Below, piece by piece: positions 55,246 through 64,000 of a stretch of 64,000 nt of DNA. Within the stretch, counting starts at the first letter, position 1. The number at the start of each line of letters is the position of its first letter. Location: assembly GCA_016704325.1 (NCBI GenBank), contig JADJAG010000001.1, forward strand, positions 434,001 to 498,000. Direction: 5' to 3'. The notes under the pieces were generated by a model. That model had not been told where the DNA came from. It ran no database searches and saw nothing but the letters and a program-made list of their open reading frames with translations. This stretch comes from Chitinophagaceae bacterium (lineage in GTDB: Bacteria > Bacteroidota > Bacteroidia > Chitinophagales > UBA10324). Both the position numbers and the translations under genes were made by a program.

Positions 55246-55540
55246 CGTTTTTATTGCAAATATCGCAATCCAATCATTCCTTGTTATAGGTAACTTTAGG
55301 TGGAAGAACGACAAAATGTACTTCTTTGCCATTATGGATTATTAAGCGAAAAGCTGCTAAGCGGTAGTCTTCGCCGCTTTGCTTCTTAGTGCTCATTTTA
55401 GGTCTTTAAACATAAATAGTAAATTGTCGCTCACACTATTGATGTCCATCATAATTCAAAGCAGTCAAGCTTCCTGATAAGAAAAAAATATTCACTATTC
55501 AGAAATCAATAATTTACTTTACTCTCTTAAAACTATACGA

Positions 55541-57928
55541 ATGAGAATCGGCTTCCAGTTAATTCTGACCTTGCTTTTTTATGGCTGTACTTTCGCACAG
55601 CCAAATTCCACCGATACTTTTACACCCGGCACCTGGATCTTCCGGGAGTACAACTCAAATATCGTTCAGGTTACTTTCCGACCTGATGGTTACACACACA
55701 ATGAGAATATCAGTGATGCAGTAATCCTGAAACCTGCTTTCGATGCAAAGTCAAAAAAAGTAATTGCAGCAAGTGATGCCGGTAAAATCCGGCTGCAGAA
55801 TGGTGAAATACTGTATGAAGGTTCATCATTGGAAATAAGTAGAAACAATAGTGTTGTCAGTATAAAATTCCAATCAGACAAGGACTACCGCGGTTTTGAT
55901 ATTGCGATGGAAAAAGGAGAACGTTTTTTTGGTGGCGGCGAACGCGCATTGCCGCTCGACAGAAGAGGTTACCGTTTCAATCTTTACAATGCACCAGCCT
56001 ATGGATATGGAGAAGGTGCAGAAAACCTGAATTATTCAGTCCCGGTTATTACCTCATCTAGAAAATATGCCCTCTTCTTTGATAATGTGGCCAAAGGATA
56101 TTTTGATATTGGAAAAAAGGATAAAGAGGTGTTGCAATACGGCACTTTTTCAGGCGACCTCACTTTCTATCTCATTACAGGAAATGATTATCCGGATATT
56201 CTATCTGCTTACCACAGGCTAACCGGCACACAGCCATTACCGCCAAGGTGGGCCTTGGGAACTTTCATGAGTAGGTTCGGATATACTTCCGAAAACCAAA
56301 CCCGTGAAATATATAATCGAATGAAACAGGAAGGCATTCCATTTGATGCGGTGATTTTTGATTTGTTCTGGTTTGGTGACAGCATTAAAGGCACATTAGG
56401 TAACCTTAATTGGGTGAACAAAGAGAAATGGCCCGATCCTGCGAAGATGATTGCCGACTTCAAAGCCGATGGTGTACAAACCATCCTGATCACAGAGCCC
56501 TTTATTTTGGAAGGCACACGGACCTTCGAGTCATTCAAACCCTATCTTGGTGTGGACAGCACCGGGAAACTTTATACCCTCAACAAATTCTATTTCGGTA
56601 AAGGCGGCCTGATAGATCTGTTTCAAAATGATGCACAGCTTCATTTCTGGAAGTACTACAAACAACAAATGGACATTGGTGTAGAAGGATGGTGGGGCGA
56701 CCTGGGTGAACCGGAAAATCATCCCTCCGACCTGTATCATAAACTAACCGATTTTGGTTATACAAGGTTGTTCAGTGCCGATGAAGTACACAATGCTTAC
56801 GGGCATTTCTGGACAAGGATGTTGTTCAACCAGTTCGCCTTGCAGTATCCTGAAAAGCGATTGTTCAGTTTAAACCGGAGCGGCTTTGCAGGCACACAGC
56901 GCTACGGAATCTTTCCATGGAGCGGTGATGTAAGCCGCAGCTGGAGCGGACTTAAAGCCCAATTGCCCGTGATGCTGGGCATGAGTATGAGCGGTATTCC
57001 GTATGTACATGCTGATGCCGGTGGTTTCGCCGGTGGCAGCGGCGACAATGAACTGTATGTACGCTGGATACAGTTCGCACAGTTTACACCCATCTTCAGG
57101 CCACACGGTACAGGCCTTTACGAAGTAGATAGCAGGGCTTTCAGTTTTCCAAGTGAGATTGCCCTTATTGATACTCCCTACCGCGCTATTGCAAAGGAAG
57201 CTGCCAGGCAACGCTATGAAATGCTACCTTATAACTATACCATGAGTTATCTGCAAACGACTGAAGCAGCTCCACTGGTAAGTCCGTTGTATTTCTATTA
57301 CCAGAGCGATAGTACTGTTTACCACATCGAAGATCAGTATATGTGGGGTGAAGAAATCATGGTAGCACCGGTACTGGAAAAAGGGGCCGGTACCAGAAAT
57401 GTCTATCTGCCTCCGGGCAATTGGTACCGGTGGAAAAATAATGTGCCGCTAACTGGTAATACCTGGCTGAAAGAAGAATTAACGTTGAATAAGATTCCGG
57501 TTTATGTGAAAGCAGGAAGCCTGGTACCGTTGCTACCATCCGGCAATACCATCATGAGCACTGCACAATACAGCACCAAAGAAATTACGTGGCATTACTA
57601 TGCATCAGATCAAGTTTCTACCGGCGTACTGTTTGATGATGATGGGGTCAGCAAGAGTTCTTTAACTGTTGGTCAATATGAAGTAATTACTGCTACCATT
57701 ACGCCTGAAAATTCGACTTACCACTTCGAATTTTCAGGCAGTAAAGGCACTTTTGCATCTGCACCTGCCGAACGGACTTTTCGTGTGGTAATGCATGGTA
57801 TGACTTCCTCCGCTAAACTATTGCCTTCGAAAAATTTAAAAATTGAAAGTTCATTATCAGCAAACAATGAGTTGATATTGACTTTCGGCTATACCGGTAA
57901 GAAAGTCAGTTTCAGTGTTGCAGAATAA
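55541..57928 (+). CDS. Glycoside hydrolase family 31 (alpha-glucosidase-like)
   Basis: A 795-aa exported enzyme that cuts alpha-linked sugars from the non-reducing end. Signal peptide MRIGFQLILTLLFYGCTFAQ. The N-terminal beta domain carries RFFGGGERALPLDRRG; the TIM barrel starts WALGTFMSRFGYTSENQTREIYNRM. The catalytic nucleophile is Asp387 in EGWWGDLGEP, and the acid is the Asp in HADAGGFAGGSGDNELYVRWIQFAQFTPIFRPHG-type region (about residue 490-500). The C-terminal beta domains continue to the end. Exact glycosidic specificity is not clear; xylosidase or sulfoquinovosidase are alternatives. Confidence 0.94.
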   Translation: MRIGFQLILTLLFYGCTFAQPNSTDTFTPGTWIFREYNSNIVQVTFRPDGYTHNENISDAVILKPAFDAKSKKVIAASDAGKIRLQNGEILYEGSSLEISRNNSVVSIKFQSDKDYRGFDIAMEKGERFFGGGERALPLDRRGYRFNLYNAPAYGYGEGAENLNYSVPVITSSRKYALFFDNVAKGYFDIGKKDKEVLQYGTFSGDLTFYLITGNDYPDILSAYHRLTGTQPLPPRWALGTFMSRFGYTSENQTREIYNRMKQEGIPFDAVIFDLFWFGDSIKGTLGNLNWVNKEKWPDPAKMIADFKADGVQTILITEPFILEGTRTFESFKPYLGVDSTGKLYTLNKFYFGKGGLIDLFQNDAQLHFWKYYKQQMDIGVEGWWGDLGEPENHPSDLYHKLTDFGYTRLFSADEVHNAYGHFWTRMLFNQFALQYPEKRLFSLNRSGFAGTQRYGIFPWSGDVSRSWSGLKAQLPVMLGMSMSGIPYVHADAGGFAGGSGDNELYVRWIQFAQFTPIFRPHGTGLYEVDSRAFSFPSEIALIDTPYRAIAKEAARQRYEMLPYNYTMSYLQTTEAAPLVSPLYFYYQSDSTVYHIEDQYMWGEEIMVAPVLEKGAGTRNVYLPPGNWYRWKNNVPLTGNTWLKEELTLNKIPVYVKAGSLVPLLPSGNTIMSTAQYSTKEITWHYYASDQVSTGVLFDDDGVSKSSLTVGQYEVITATITPENSTYHFEFSGSKGTFASAPAERTFRVVMHGMTSSAKLLPSKNLKIESSLSANNELILTFGYTGKKVSFSVAE

Positions 57929-58205
57929 CAGGAAGCTTGTGAATAGTAGTGTTATGAAATGGCGTTCGATACATTCTTTCAGGAAGCTGACAGCCGTAAT
58001 AAGTAGCCTCTGAATTTATTGCCAATTAGACCTGATAAGTTATTCCATGATGAAAGAAAAATGGAAGATTAAGAGCTAATCAAGCGGGCTTACAACTTTA
58101 GTATTTGTTGGTGTTATTGCAAAAGGCTGCACAACCAAGACGAATGGTTCTATATTACCTCATTGTATCAAAGTCCAACTTTTTTTGAATATAAATGTAT
58201 ATTTG
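57929..58205. other. Intergenic gap, nothing recognised
   Basis: A stretch between the GH31 stop and the next promoter. AT-rich, no ORF over 60 codons that looks real, no repeat shared with the window. Confidence 0.5.
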
Positions 58206-58235
58206 TTGTTTATCAATAAATATTTATTATTTTTG
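58206..58235 (+). promoter_or_regulatory. Promoter TTG-N19-TATTTTTG
   Basis: TTG 58206-58208, 19 bp, TATTTTTG 58228-58235, 26 bp before the DUF2975 start. Exact consensus with ideal spacing. Confidence 0.8.
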
Positions 58236-58261
58236 CATCATAACCTAAACTTTTAACCGTT

Positions 58262-58798
58262 ATGTCAAAATCAAACAACTTCGTATTTAAATTCCTAAAG
58301 ATTGTTGCCTGGGTAATCTTCGTTGGCTTATGCATAGAAGCAGGAGGCTTGATTGTCAACTTTGTTTTCAGTCTTTACAAACCTGAATTTGTTCAAAATT
58401 TATATCAGAAGCTGGACTTAAGTGAAATGTATGAACGCAGTAAATGGGCCTTTTTTAGTATGTATAGTTTTATCCTGGTCATTGCGATTTTGAAAGCTGT
58501 CCTGTTTTATGTTGTCGTCATTCTGGTAAGTAAAATTGATTTATCAAAACCATTCAACAGCTTTGTTTCGAGACAGATCTCGCAAATAAGCTATTATACC
58601 TTTTCCATTGGAATTTTAAGTTACATAGCACGACAGTCAGCTAAAAATTTGCAACATCATGGCTATGTTATCGACAACTTAGATCAGTTTTGGGCAGATA
58701 GCCAGGCATTTATTTTAATGGCGGCGGTAATCTATGTGATTGCGACTATTTTTTCAGAAGGAGTTGAAATGCAAAAGGAAAACGATTTAACTGTTTGA
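58262..58798 (+). CDS. DUF2975 membrane protein
   Basis: A 178-aa protein with four hydrophobic helices (IVAWVIFVGLCIEAGGLIVNFVF, FFSMYSFILVIAILKAVLFYVVVILV, ISYYTFSIGILSYIA and AFILMAAVIYVIATIF) and a short cytoplasmic tail. DUF2975 proteins are almost always encoded with the small XRE regulator that follows here 3 bp after its stop; the pair is thought to be a regulator with its membrane partner. Function unknown. Confidence 0.9.
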   Translation: MSKSNNFVFKFLKIVAWVIFVGLCIEAGGLIVNFVFSLYKPEFVQNLYQKLDLSEMYERSKWAFFSMYSFILVIAILKAVLFYVVVILVSKIDLSKPFNSFVSRQISQISYYTFSIGILSYIARQSAKNLQHHGYVIDNLDQFWADSQAFILMAAVIYVIATIFSEGVEMQKENDLTV

Positions 58799-58801
58799 TC
58801 T

Positions 58802-59026
58802 ATGCCAATTATTGTAAACTTAGATGTGATGATGGCCAAACGGAAAATTTCTCTGAATGAACTATCTGAAAGAGTTGATTTGACAATATCTAATCTCTCT
58901 ATCTTAAAAACCGGAAAAGCAAAAGCAATCCGCTTTAGCACCTTAGATGCAATTTGTAAAGCCCTGGATTGTCAACCCGGTGACATTCTGGAATATGTTA
59001 ATGACTACAAAAAGCATTCAAAATGA
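58802..59026 (+). CDS. XRE-family transcription regulator, YozG-like
   Basis: A 74-aa helix-turn-helix protein. The sequence is highly typical of the family: MPIIVNLDVMMAKRKISL, the HTH LNELSERVDLTISNLSILKTGKAKAIRF, and ALDCQPGDILEYV. It follows DUF2975 by 3 bp and overlaps the next gene by 4 bp (ATGA), so the three form a coupled operon. Confidence 0.94.
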   Translation: MPIIVNLDVMMAKRKISLNELSERVDLTISNLSILKTGKAKAIRFSTLDAICKALDCQPGDILEYVNDYKKHSK

Positions 59027-60120
59027 AAATGAAAGAAAAGCAAAAGCAATCCTTGCTTAAAAGAATTGTAAAATGGTCTTTTCGCACTATCGGTATCTTG
59101 TTTCTACTAATATTTATTTGGAGTCTATTACCCATTAAACAAACAATTCCACCTATCCAGCCAAGACCTGATACAAAGTATTGGATTATGCAGGATGGCT
59201 ATAGAATAGCCTATACCATTATAGCCGGTGACACATCGAATAGTAATCCGGCTATCCTCTTTTTACATGGCGGTCCAGGTGGCTATATTCATTCAGCCAT
59301 AATCACTCAATTGAGAGAGGTCGCAAAAAAAGGGTATGCTGTTTACCTATATGATCAAATTGGCTCCGGCTTGTCTGACCGGCTGCCTAAACCAAAAGAT
59401 TACTCATTTCACCGTCACCTAAACGACCTGAATGAAATTATTACTACTCAAATTAAGCGTGGCAAAGTCATTTTAATTGGACATTCATTTGGCGGCATTT
59501 TGGCAACTCACTTTGCAGCTAACCACCCTCCCATGGTTGACAAATTGATACTTTCATCACCGGGAGATTTACAACCATACAGAACAAATAGTGATGGTAC
59601 CCCGGCGGCTTTGAATAAACTTTACCCTACTCCATCGCAATATCAATTCAAAACGCCAATCGAAGTGTTTGAGCAAACTGAAAGAGATTTTTTGCAACCA
59701 AGAATCGTCTTATCAATGCTATGTGCATTGGCGTTTAATTTTAAATGGGCAAGTGATAGAGAGTTTGATGATTACACCAACACCATGGCAACCAAGTTTA
59801 CCAAAGGCATGGTCGCTGACCCCAAAAATGTTAAACCCGAAGAAGGTGGTGCCGGTGGATATTCACACGGATTCAGTAATTATTATGGCAATCTTGAAGA
59901 TGCCAGATCTAAATTGAAACAATTAGTTATTCCAACACTTGTTATTCAAGGCCAATTCGACCAGGGCGAATATTCAGCTGTCTATGAATACTGCGATTTA
60001 CTGAATGGTAAATATGTGTTTATTGAAAATTCAGGACATATAATTTGGTGGGACAAACCCATAGCGTTTGTTCAAACAATATTGAACTTTTTGGAAGACA
60101 GTAAAACAATTAACCGCTAA
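59023..60120 (+). CDS. Alpha/beta hydrolase (proline iminopeptidase-like)
   Basis: A 365-aa serine hydrolase of the S33 type. An N-terminal membrane anchor (SFRTIGILFLLIFIWSLLPI) sits before the catalytic domain. The oxyanion loop is FLHGGPGGYIHSA, the nucleophile elbow is IGHSFGGILATHFA with Ser, and late LVIQGQFDQGEYSA and FIENSGHIIWWDKP carry the Asp and His. These match prolyl aminopeptidases and lipolytic relatives. It is third in the operon with DUF2975 and XRE; the pairing is less usual and may mean a regulated membrane or peptide function. Confidence 0.87.
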   Translation: MKMKEKQKQSLLKRIVKWSFRTIGILFLLIFIWSLLPIKQTIPPIQPRPDTKYWIMQDGYRIAYTIIAGDTSNSNPAILFLHGGPGGYIHSAIITQLREVAKKGYAVYLYDQIGSGLSDRLPKPKDYSFHRHLNDLNEIITTQIKRGKVILIGHSFGGILATHFAANHPPMVDKLILSSPGDLQPYRTNSDGTPAALNKLYPTPSQYQFKTPIEVFEQTERDFLQPRIVLSMLCALAFNFKWASDREFDDYTNTMATKFTKGMVADPKNVKPEEGGAGGYSHGFSNYYGNLEDARSKLKQLVIPTLVIQGQFDQGEYSAVYEYCDLLNGKYVFIENSGHIIWWDKPIAFVQTILNFLEDSKTINR

Positions 60121-60446
60121 CTCAGAATGGTCCATAGTGGCAGTTACGTGTTCTCCGTTCGCTATCTTGCACTGATTAATCAAAAATTAATTCTCCGCAC
60201 CTATTCTACAGAAATGCGGGACATTGAAAATCGCCACCTTCGCCAGCCCCTGATAAGTTAGTTGCAGGCAATCTGTTTAAAGTGACAGTTTCTTCAAATT
60301 CTTCGACAAAAATTCCAACAAACACGGAGGTATGAATGTCTAAACGTAGTGTCAATCAGGCAATCAAATAATTTCTGAACGATATAAATCTGAACTCTTC
60401 CATTGTCTATATGACAATCAATAGACCTGATTTTTTAGTTACGGAA
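60121..60446. other. Intergenic gap, nothing recognised
   Basis: A 326-bp stretch between convergent genes. No clear hairpin terminator, ORF or shared repeat was seen. Confidence 0.45.
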
Positions 60447-61322
60447 TCACAACCACTTTAGTAATAACATGCTGATAAATGCCACGCTCAAGAGCAATGA
60501 GCTCAAAGCATTCAGCGCCATGGTACGTTCAAAGGTTATGACAGGCTTGCCTTTCCTGTAATCAAAGTACCATTTCAGGAAATAAATATTAACGGGAATC
60601 AGTGCCAACAGATAGATTACAATATTGTGTACCTGGTGATCCATATAAAACAAGTAACACAACAAAACACTTGCTATCAGGAATACCAGGGAAGTAAAGA
60701 GAAAAGTACCATGAATACCAAGCATGCGGCTTAAGGTATAGTCGCCATGTTTCTCATCCTCAGCATGCTGGTAGATTTGTGTCATCGGGTAACTTCCCAG
60801 CAGGAAAAGCGTGCTCACGATGCCATACCCAATATTATCAAACAATAAACGGGCGGATTCGCCTGCACCTGCCTGCACCGCGATGTAAGTAAAAAATCCC
60901 TGGAAGACCACCACCGTAATTGCACCAAACACCGGATACTTTTTTAGTCTTATTTTCTCATAGCTGTATGCTTTTGATACCAGCAGATAGATCAATGCCA
61001 TCACTGCAAAGGGCAGATTGACCATTAAAGCAATCAGCAGTGAAAAAAGATCAAAGGCCAGCACCACATACCAAAGTTCCCTGGTCACTTCCGGCGGATG
61101 CTTCAATCCCCCTATGCTTTCCACGTCACGATCGAAGTAACTGTTGTAGCCATTGCTTGCCGGATAAATAAAGATATGCAGGGCAATGAATACCATCACA
61201 GCCCTGTACACATCTACCTCTATCGGAATCAAAGCAAACCAATAGACAGGCATCAGGAAAATGGAGAATGGTATTCTCAGGTGGTGAATCGCATTGAGCC
61301 ACAGAGCGGATTTTGTCATCAT
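60447..61322 (-). CDS. UbiA-family prenyltransferase (polyketide-cluster type)
   Basis: A 291-aa integral membrane prenyltransferase with about eight helices. First Asp-rich motif NGYNSYFDRDVESIGGLKHP, second motif YQHAEDEKHGDYTLSRMLG. It is clearly distinct from the quinone-type UbiA at 10287. Its position, 595 bp beyond a type III PKS - methyltransferase - FAD oxidoreductase run on the same strand, suggests that it prenylates the aromatic ring made by the PKS. The donor and acceptor are not known. Confidence 0.85.
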   Translation of the reverse strand: MMTKSALWLNAIHHLRIPFSIFLMPVYWFALIPIEVDVYRAVMVFIALHIFIYPASNGYNSYFDRDVESIGGLKHPPEVTRELWYVVLAFDLFSLLIALMVNLPFAVMALIYLLVSKAYSYEKIRLKKYPVFGAITVVVFQGFFTYIAVQAGAGESARLLFDNIGYGIVSTLFLLGSYPMTQIYQHAEDEKHGDYTLSRMLGIHGTFLFTSLVFLIASVLLCYLFYMDHQVHNIVIYLLALIPVNIYFLKWYFDYRKGKPVITFERTMALNALSSLLLSVAFISMLLLKWL

Positions 61323-61374
61323 ACTTTTCTAAAAGTACTATTTATCGGAGTTTTGACTGTTATTTGAAAGATTG

Positions 61375-61512
61375 ATATGCCAATCCAGATGAAAATTGAA
61401 CATTGTATATTGTATATTGAATATTAAATATTGCATCTTCATATTTTATATTTGTCAAATTCAATAGCCAACACTCCATTCAATCAATATTCAGTTTGTT
61501 TGTACTTGCAAT
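61375..61512. repeat. Decayed relative of the dispersed repeat
   Basis: TATTGTATATTGAATATT-rich sequence ending CAACACTCCATTCAATCAATATTCAGTTTGTTTGTAC, close to the right end of repeat copy C. The GGTTAAAT block and the GC-rich core are absent. It lies upstream of the leftward UbiA start. Confidence 0.5.
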
Positions 61513-61544
61513 CAAATTGAAAATGAGAAATCCCGTATGCTTCA

Positions 61545-61805
61545 ATTTCGTCATTGCGTACTCTTTGGTTTCAAAAAAAACAACCAAAGAGAAAACAGAG
61601 CAGAGCACTCATTAATCTTGTCTGATGCGACTCCGCCTCTGCGCACTCTGTGGTTTCAAAAAAGGCAACCACAGAGAAACCAAATAAGCGTATTAATAAA
61701 TGTTGCCTGATGAGACTCTGCCTCTGTGCGCTCCGTGGTTTCAAAAAACCAACCGCAGAGGAATCAGAGAAGCGTACTTATAAATCTTGTTTAATGCGAC
61801 TCCGT
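61545..61805. repeat. Repeat array with CTCTGTGGTTTC units, second locus
   Basis: Three or four units of about 84 bp: (T)TAATCTTGTCTGATGCGACTCCGCCTCTGCGCACTCTGTGGTTTCAAAAAA, each followed by AACCACAGAG. For example CTCTGTGGTT and AACCACAGAG (near 61648-61680) form a perfect 10-bp hairpin. Same family as 51421-51730, 10 kb away. Confidence 0.8.
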
Positions 61806-61916
61806 AGTTCACCACTAATTATCTAATTTTACCATACGTGCCATAAAAAAAATCAGAAAACTTCCGTGACTATTCTATACTTCGACTCCTGTTTCGATTA
61901 CGCAGCAAAAAAAATC

Positions 61917-63053
61917 CTAAAAAGATTTGCCATGTGTCGCTTTTATAACCTGTTTCATTACAAACGGGAGCCGTTTCAACAATCCTATTGCCGGAGAAGA
62001 AAGTGTTGTATTAACCAATAAGGGTTGCAAAAGTCGTCCGGCACTCAACCGTGCTGAAAACTGTTTCTTCCATAATTTAATATACAATTGCTCCATCTCC
62101 TCCCTTGAAACAGAAGTGGTGAAAAATTTCTCTATAACACCGAAACATATTGCAGCACTATGAAAAGCCATGCTCATACCATTTCCGCAAAGTGGAGCAA
62201 TCAATCCCGCTGCATCACCCAACATCAAAACATTCTTTTCAACGGCTTTTTTACTTTCAAATGAAACCTGAGAAATCGTTTCCGGTTGCTCAAAAAGAAA
62301 ATGATTCCTGTTAAAAAATATTTTCTTCAACAATGGATTCAAAGAAAGTAGTTCCTCTTCCATTCTCCTGATACTTCCGTCAAATGCTTTCAGGTTTTCT
62401 GCTTTTGTAAGATAACACAGACAATAATGATCACCTTCCACTTTTGAAATACCGCAATACCCCCCTTTAAAATTGTGGAGCTGAATAATATTTGGTAACA
62501 AATCAGACCTTATATGATACTTCACTCCTACCCAATTCGCATCGGCCTTTTTAGGAACGGAGATAAATGAACGCTGCAATTGCTTGTCTATATTCGAACG
62601 CTTACCATAAGCACCAATCACTACTTTAGCAATGTATTGATTCCTTCCTGCCTGCACGGCCATCAAATCACCCTGCAGGGCAATCTCTTCCGCTCTTGTA
62701 TCTTCAAATATCTGTACACCTTTCGATTTTGCAATTGCAGCCAGCGAAGAATCAAGTAAAAACCTGCTGATACCGAAACCGCCGGGAGCAAGTGGATGCG
62801 TAACCATGTTTCCTCCTACTGAAGAAACCTGCAACATATTAATAACAGGCAACTGCATTTCTCGCAATGGCAAACCTATGCGTTCCAGGAAATTCCATGA
62901 CTCCATGGAAACATATTCTCCACAAACCCTATGAAAAGGATAGCGTTTCTTTTCTATCACTAAAACAGACCGGTTTGCTTCAGCCAGTTGTATTGCCAGT
63001 GAAAGTCCGGCCAATCCGCCTCCAACAATTACAGCGTCAAAAACCTCTTTCAT
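61917..63053 (-). CDS. FAD-dependent oxidoreductase (geranylgeranyl-reductase-like)
   Basis: A 378-aa flavoprotein of the group with geranylgeranyl reductases and PHBH-type hydroxylases. It has the Rossmann start FDAVIVGGGLAGLSLAIQL with a GxGxxG-like loop, RVCGEYVSMES, the DG-type motif KVVIGAYGKRS and the second FAD motif VLMLGDAAGLIAPLCGNGMSMA. It could hydroxylate the polyketide ring or reduce a prenyl chain; the context is the PKS cluster. It starts 23 bp after the methyltransferase stop and is in the same transcript. Confidence 0.87.
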   Translation of the reverse strand: MKEVFDAVIVGGGLAGLSLAIQLAEANRSVLVIEKKRYPFHRVCGEYVSMESWNFLERIGLPLREMQLPVINMLQVSSVGGNMVTHPLAPGGFGISRFLLDSSLAAIAKSKGVQIFEDTRAEEIALQGDLMAVQAGRNQYIAKVVIGAYGKRSNIDKQLQRSFISVPKKADANWVGVKYHIRSDLLPNIIQLHNFKGGYCGISKVEGDHYCLCYLTKAENLKAFDGSIRRMEEELLSLNPLLKKIFFNRNHFLFEQPETISQVSFESKKAVEKNVLMLGDAAGLIAPLCGNGMSMAFHSAAICFGVIEKFFTTSVSREEMEQLYIKLWKKQFSARLSAGRLLQPLLVNTTLSSPAIGLLKRLPFVMKQVIKATHGKSF

Positions 63054-63076
63054 GTTTTATGTGACACCACAATAAA

Positions 63077-63787
63077 TCATCTTGCCGGTGCAGCATTTCT
63101 ATAGATTAACAAATACCTGAAAGCCCATTCCCAACTGATATCAGCAGTTGCGATCAGTGCACGTGAAAGCAGGTACCACCATTCTTCTTCATGAAATCCC
63201 CTGAGCACCGACACCGGTGCATCATGCTTCACAAGATAGGAACGGGAAAAAAGAGCGGTAAGCCATTTAATACTGTGATAAGCAACCTTGTTTCTTTGAA
63301 GGTCATTCACTAAAAACCCAACCGTTGCCTGCGATTTCATCAGCAGTAACAAAGTGATAATTTGTTCATCACTGAAATGATGCATGAATAGCGTATTCAT
63401 GATTACATCATATTTCTTTCCGGAACCCAAATGTTGAAACACATCTGCTTGCAGAAATTCTATTTCAGGAAAATGGATACAATTCTTCTGCGCATATTTT
63501 ATAGCCGCACCACTTGTATCAACTCCGGTCAAATGCAACTTAATGTTATTCCGCTTTCCCCAGGTAGCCACCACTTTTAACATATCCCCTCCGCCGCATC
63601 CAACATCCAGGATGGAAAGCTGATCAAGTCCATGTGTCAACCGGGCAAGTCCTTTAAGCGTGATGCGATAGCCGCCAAGCAGGTGATTGATGGTATGCAG
63701 TTCCCTGTAATTCAGAAACAGGTCTTCAGCCGGAAGGTTATGGCCATCCATTAACTCCGGACCCGCATGTCTCACTGCAAAATTCAT
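63077..63787 (-). CDS. Class I SAM-dependent methyltransferase
   Basis: A 236-aa cytoplasmic methyltransferase. SAM motif I is LSILDVGCGGGDMLKVV, followed by LHLTGVDTSGAAIKYA and VIMNTLFMHHFSDEQ. Rossmann-type class I fold. It overlaps the PKS stop by 4 bp (63784-63787), so the genes are translated together; an O- or C-methylation of the polyketide is the probable step. Confidence 0.9.
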   Translation of the reverse strand: MNFAVRHAGPELMDGHNLPAEDLFLNYRELHTINHLLGGYRITLKGLARLTHGLDQLSILDVGCGGGDMLKVVATWGKRNNIKLHLTGVDTSGAAIKYAQKNCIHFPEIEFLQADVFQHLGSGKKYDVIMNTLFMHHFSDEQIITLLLLMKSQATVGFLVNDLQRNKVAYHSIKWLTALFSRSYLVKHDAPVSVLRGFHEEEWWYLLSRALIATADISWEWAFRYLLIYRNAAPAR

Positions 63788-64000
63788 GATGAAGCAATTA
63801 CAGGTTTCAACAGTGCCGTTTCAATAGTGATGCCCGGACCAAATCCTGCTGACAGGATACGTACCTTCTTTTTCCAACTTGCATGGTCCTGCATCATGCG
63901 TTTCAATACGAATGCAATGGTGGGAGAAGACATATTTCCAAAATTGCGAAGCACTTCATAGGATTCCATTAAGTTATCGTCTGTCAACCGCATCCCGCGC
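63784..64000 (-). CDS. Type III polyketide synthase, C-terminal end (cut by window)
   Basis: The last 71 codons of a chalcone/stilbene-synthase-like enzyme; the frame stays open to base 64000. Signature pieces are ESYEVLRNFGNMSSPTIAFVL, with the Asn of the Cys-His-Asn triad (NMSS) and RILSAGFGPGITIETALLKP, the GFGPG loop that lines the active site. Type III PKSs build alkylresorcinols, alkylpyrones or phloroglucinols from CoA starters. The catalytic Cys lies outside the window. It leads the cluster PKS - methyltransferase - FAD oxidoreductase, with a UbiA gene after the gap. Confidence 0.93.
   Translation of the reverse strand, partial: RGMRLTDDNLMESYEVLRNFGNMSSPTIAFVLKRMMQDHASWKKKVRILSAGFGPGITIETALLKPVIASS

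Overview
The window looks like a piece of chromosome from a Gram-negative Bacteroidota bacterium, probably near the Chitinophagia/Saprospiria branch, though the order is uncertain. The reasons are five secreted proteins with type IX secretion (T9SS) C-terminal sorting domains ('YPNP...G.YFV'), promoters of the Bacteroidota TTG-N17-19-TAnnTTTG type, weak Shine-Dalgarno sequences, lpxB (lipid A), a TamB-like protein, and a housekeeping gene order familiar from that phylum. It is probably from an assembled draft or metagenome: two genes carry single-base indels in homopolymers.

Layout. 1-4.5 kb: the end of an ABC exporter, a palindromic intergenic repeat, a Lys/Glu-rich repeat protein and a frameshifted T9SS cargo. 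4.8-12.8 kb: core metabolism, with gcvP, a J-domain membrane protein, an operon DUF1573 - UbiA prenyltransferase - ruvX - def, and tsaD. 12.8-23 kb: a frameshifted TamB-like giant protein, a WG-repeat protein, two T9SS proteins and a peroxiredoxin. 23-31 kb: PLP decarboxylase, M20 dipeptidase, rhodanese, tRNA-Ala(GGC), surE - small membrane protein - lpxB, fatty acid hydroxylase, and a GT9 glycosyltransferase. 31-41.5 kb: a very large NtrY-like histidine kinase, DUF2027-Smr protein, MacB-like permease and penicillin-acylase-family hydrolase.

From 41.9 to about 49.3 kb the sequence becomes visibly AT-rich and accessory. It holds a PD-(D/E)XK-like nuclease, a GmrSD-like DUF262/HNH protein with a small membrane partner, a CotH-type T9SS protein and an SRPBCC protein. 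All are on the + strand and are separated by four imperfect palindromes of 95-132 bp that resemble integron attC sites. No integrase is visible. I read this as a candidate cassette array (CALIN-like) and it is the most interesting region of the window.

49.5-64 kb: a delta-60-repeat T9SS protein followed by tandem intergenic repeats, an octaheme cytochrome with HEAT/TPR-like repeats, a cupin, a GH31 glucosidase, a DUF2975 - XRE - alpha/beta hydrolase operon, and a leftward cluster of type III polyketide synthase (cut by the window edge), methyltransferase, FAD oxidoreductase and UbiA prenyltransferase that probably makes a prenylated aromatic polyketide or lipid.

Scattered through the window are five clear copies and two decayed relatives of a 140-180 bp intergenic repeat with a (GGTTAAAT)n block. 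All five clear copies have the same orientation and each lies 38-68 bp upstream of a leftward gene.
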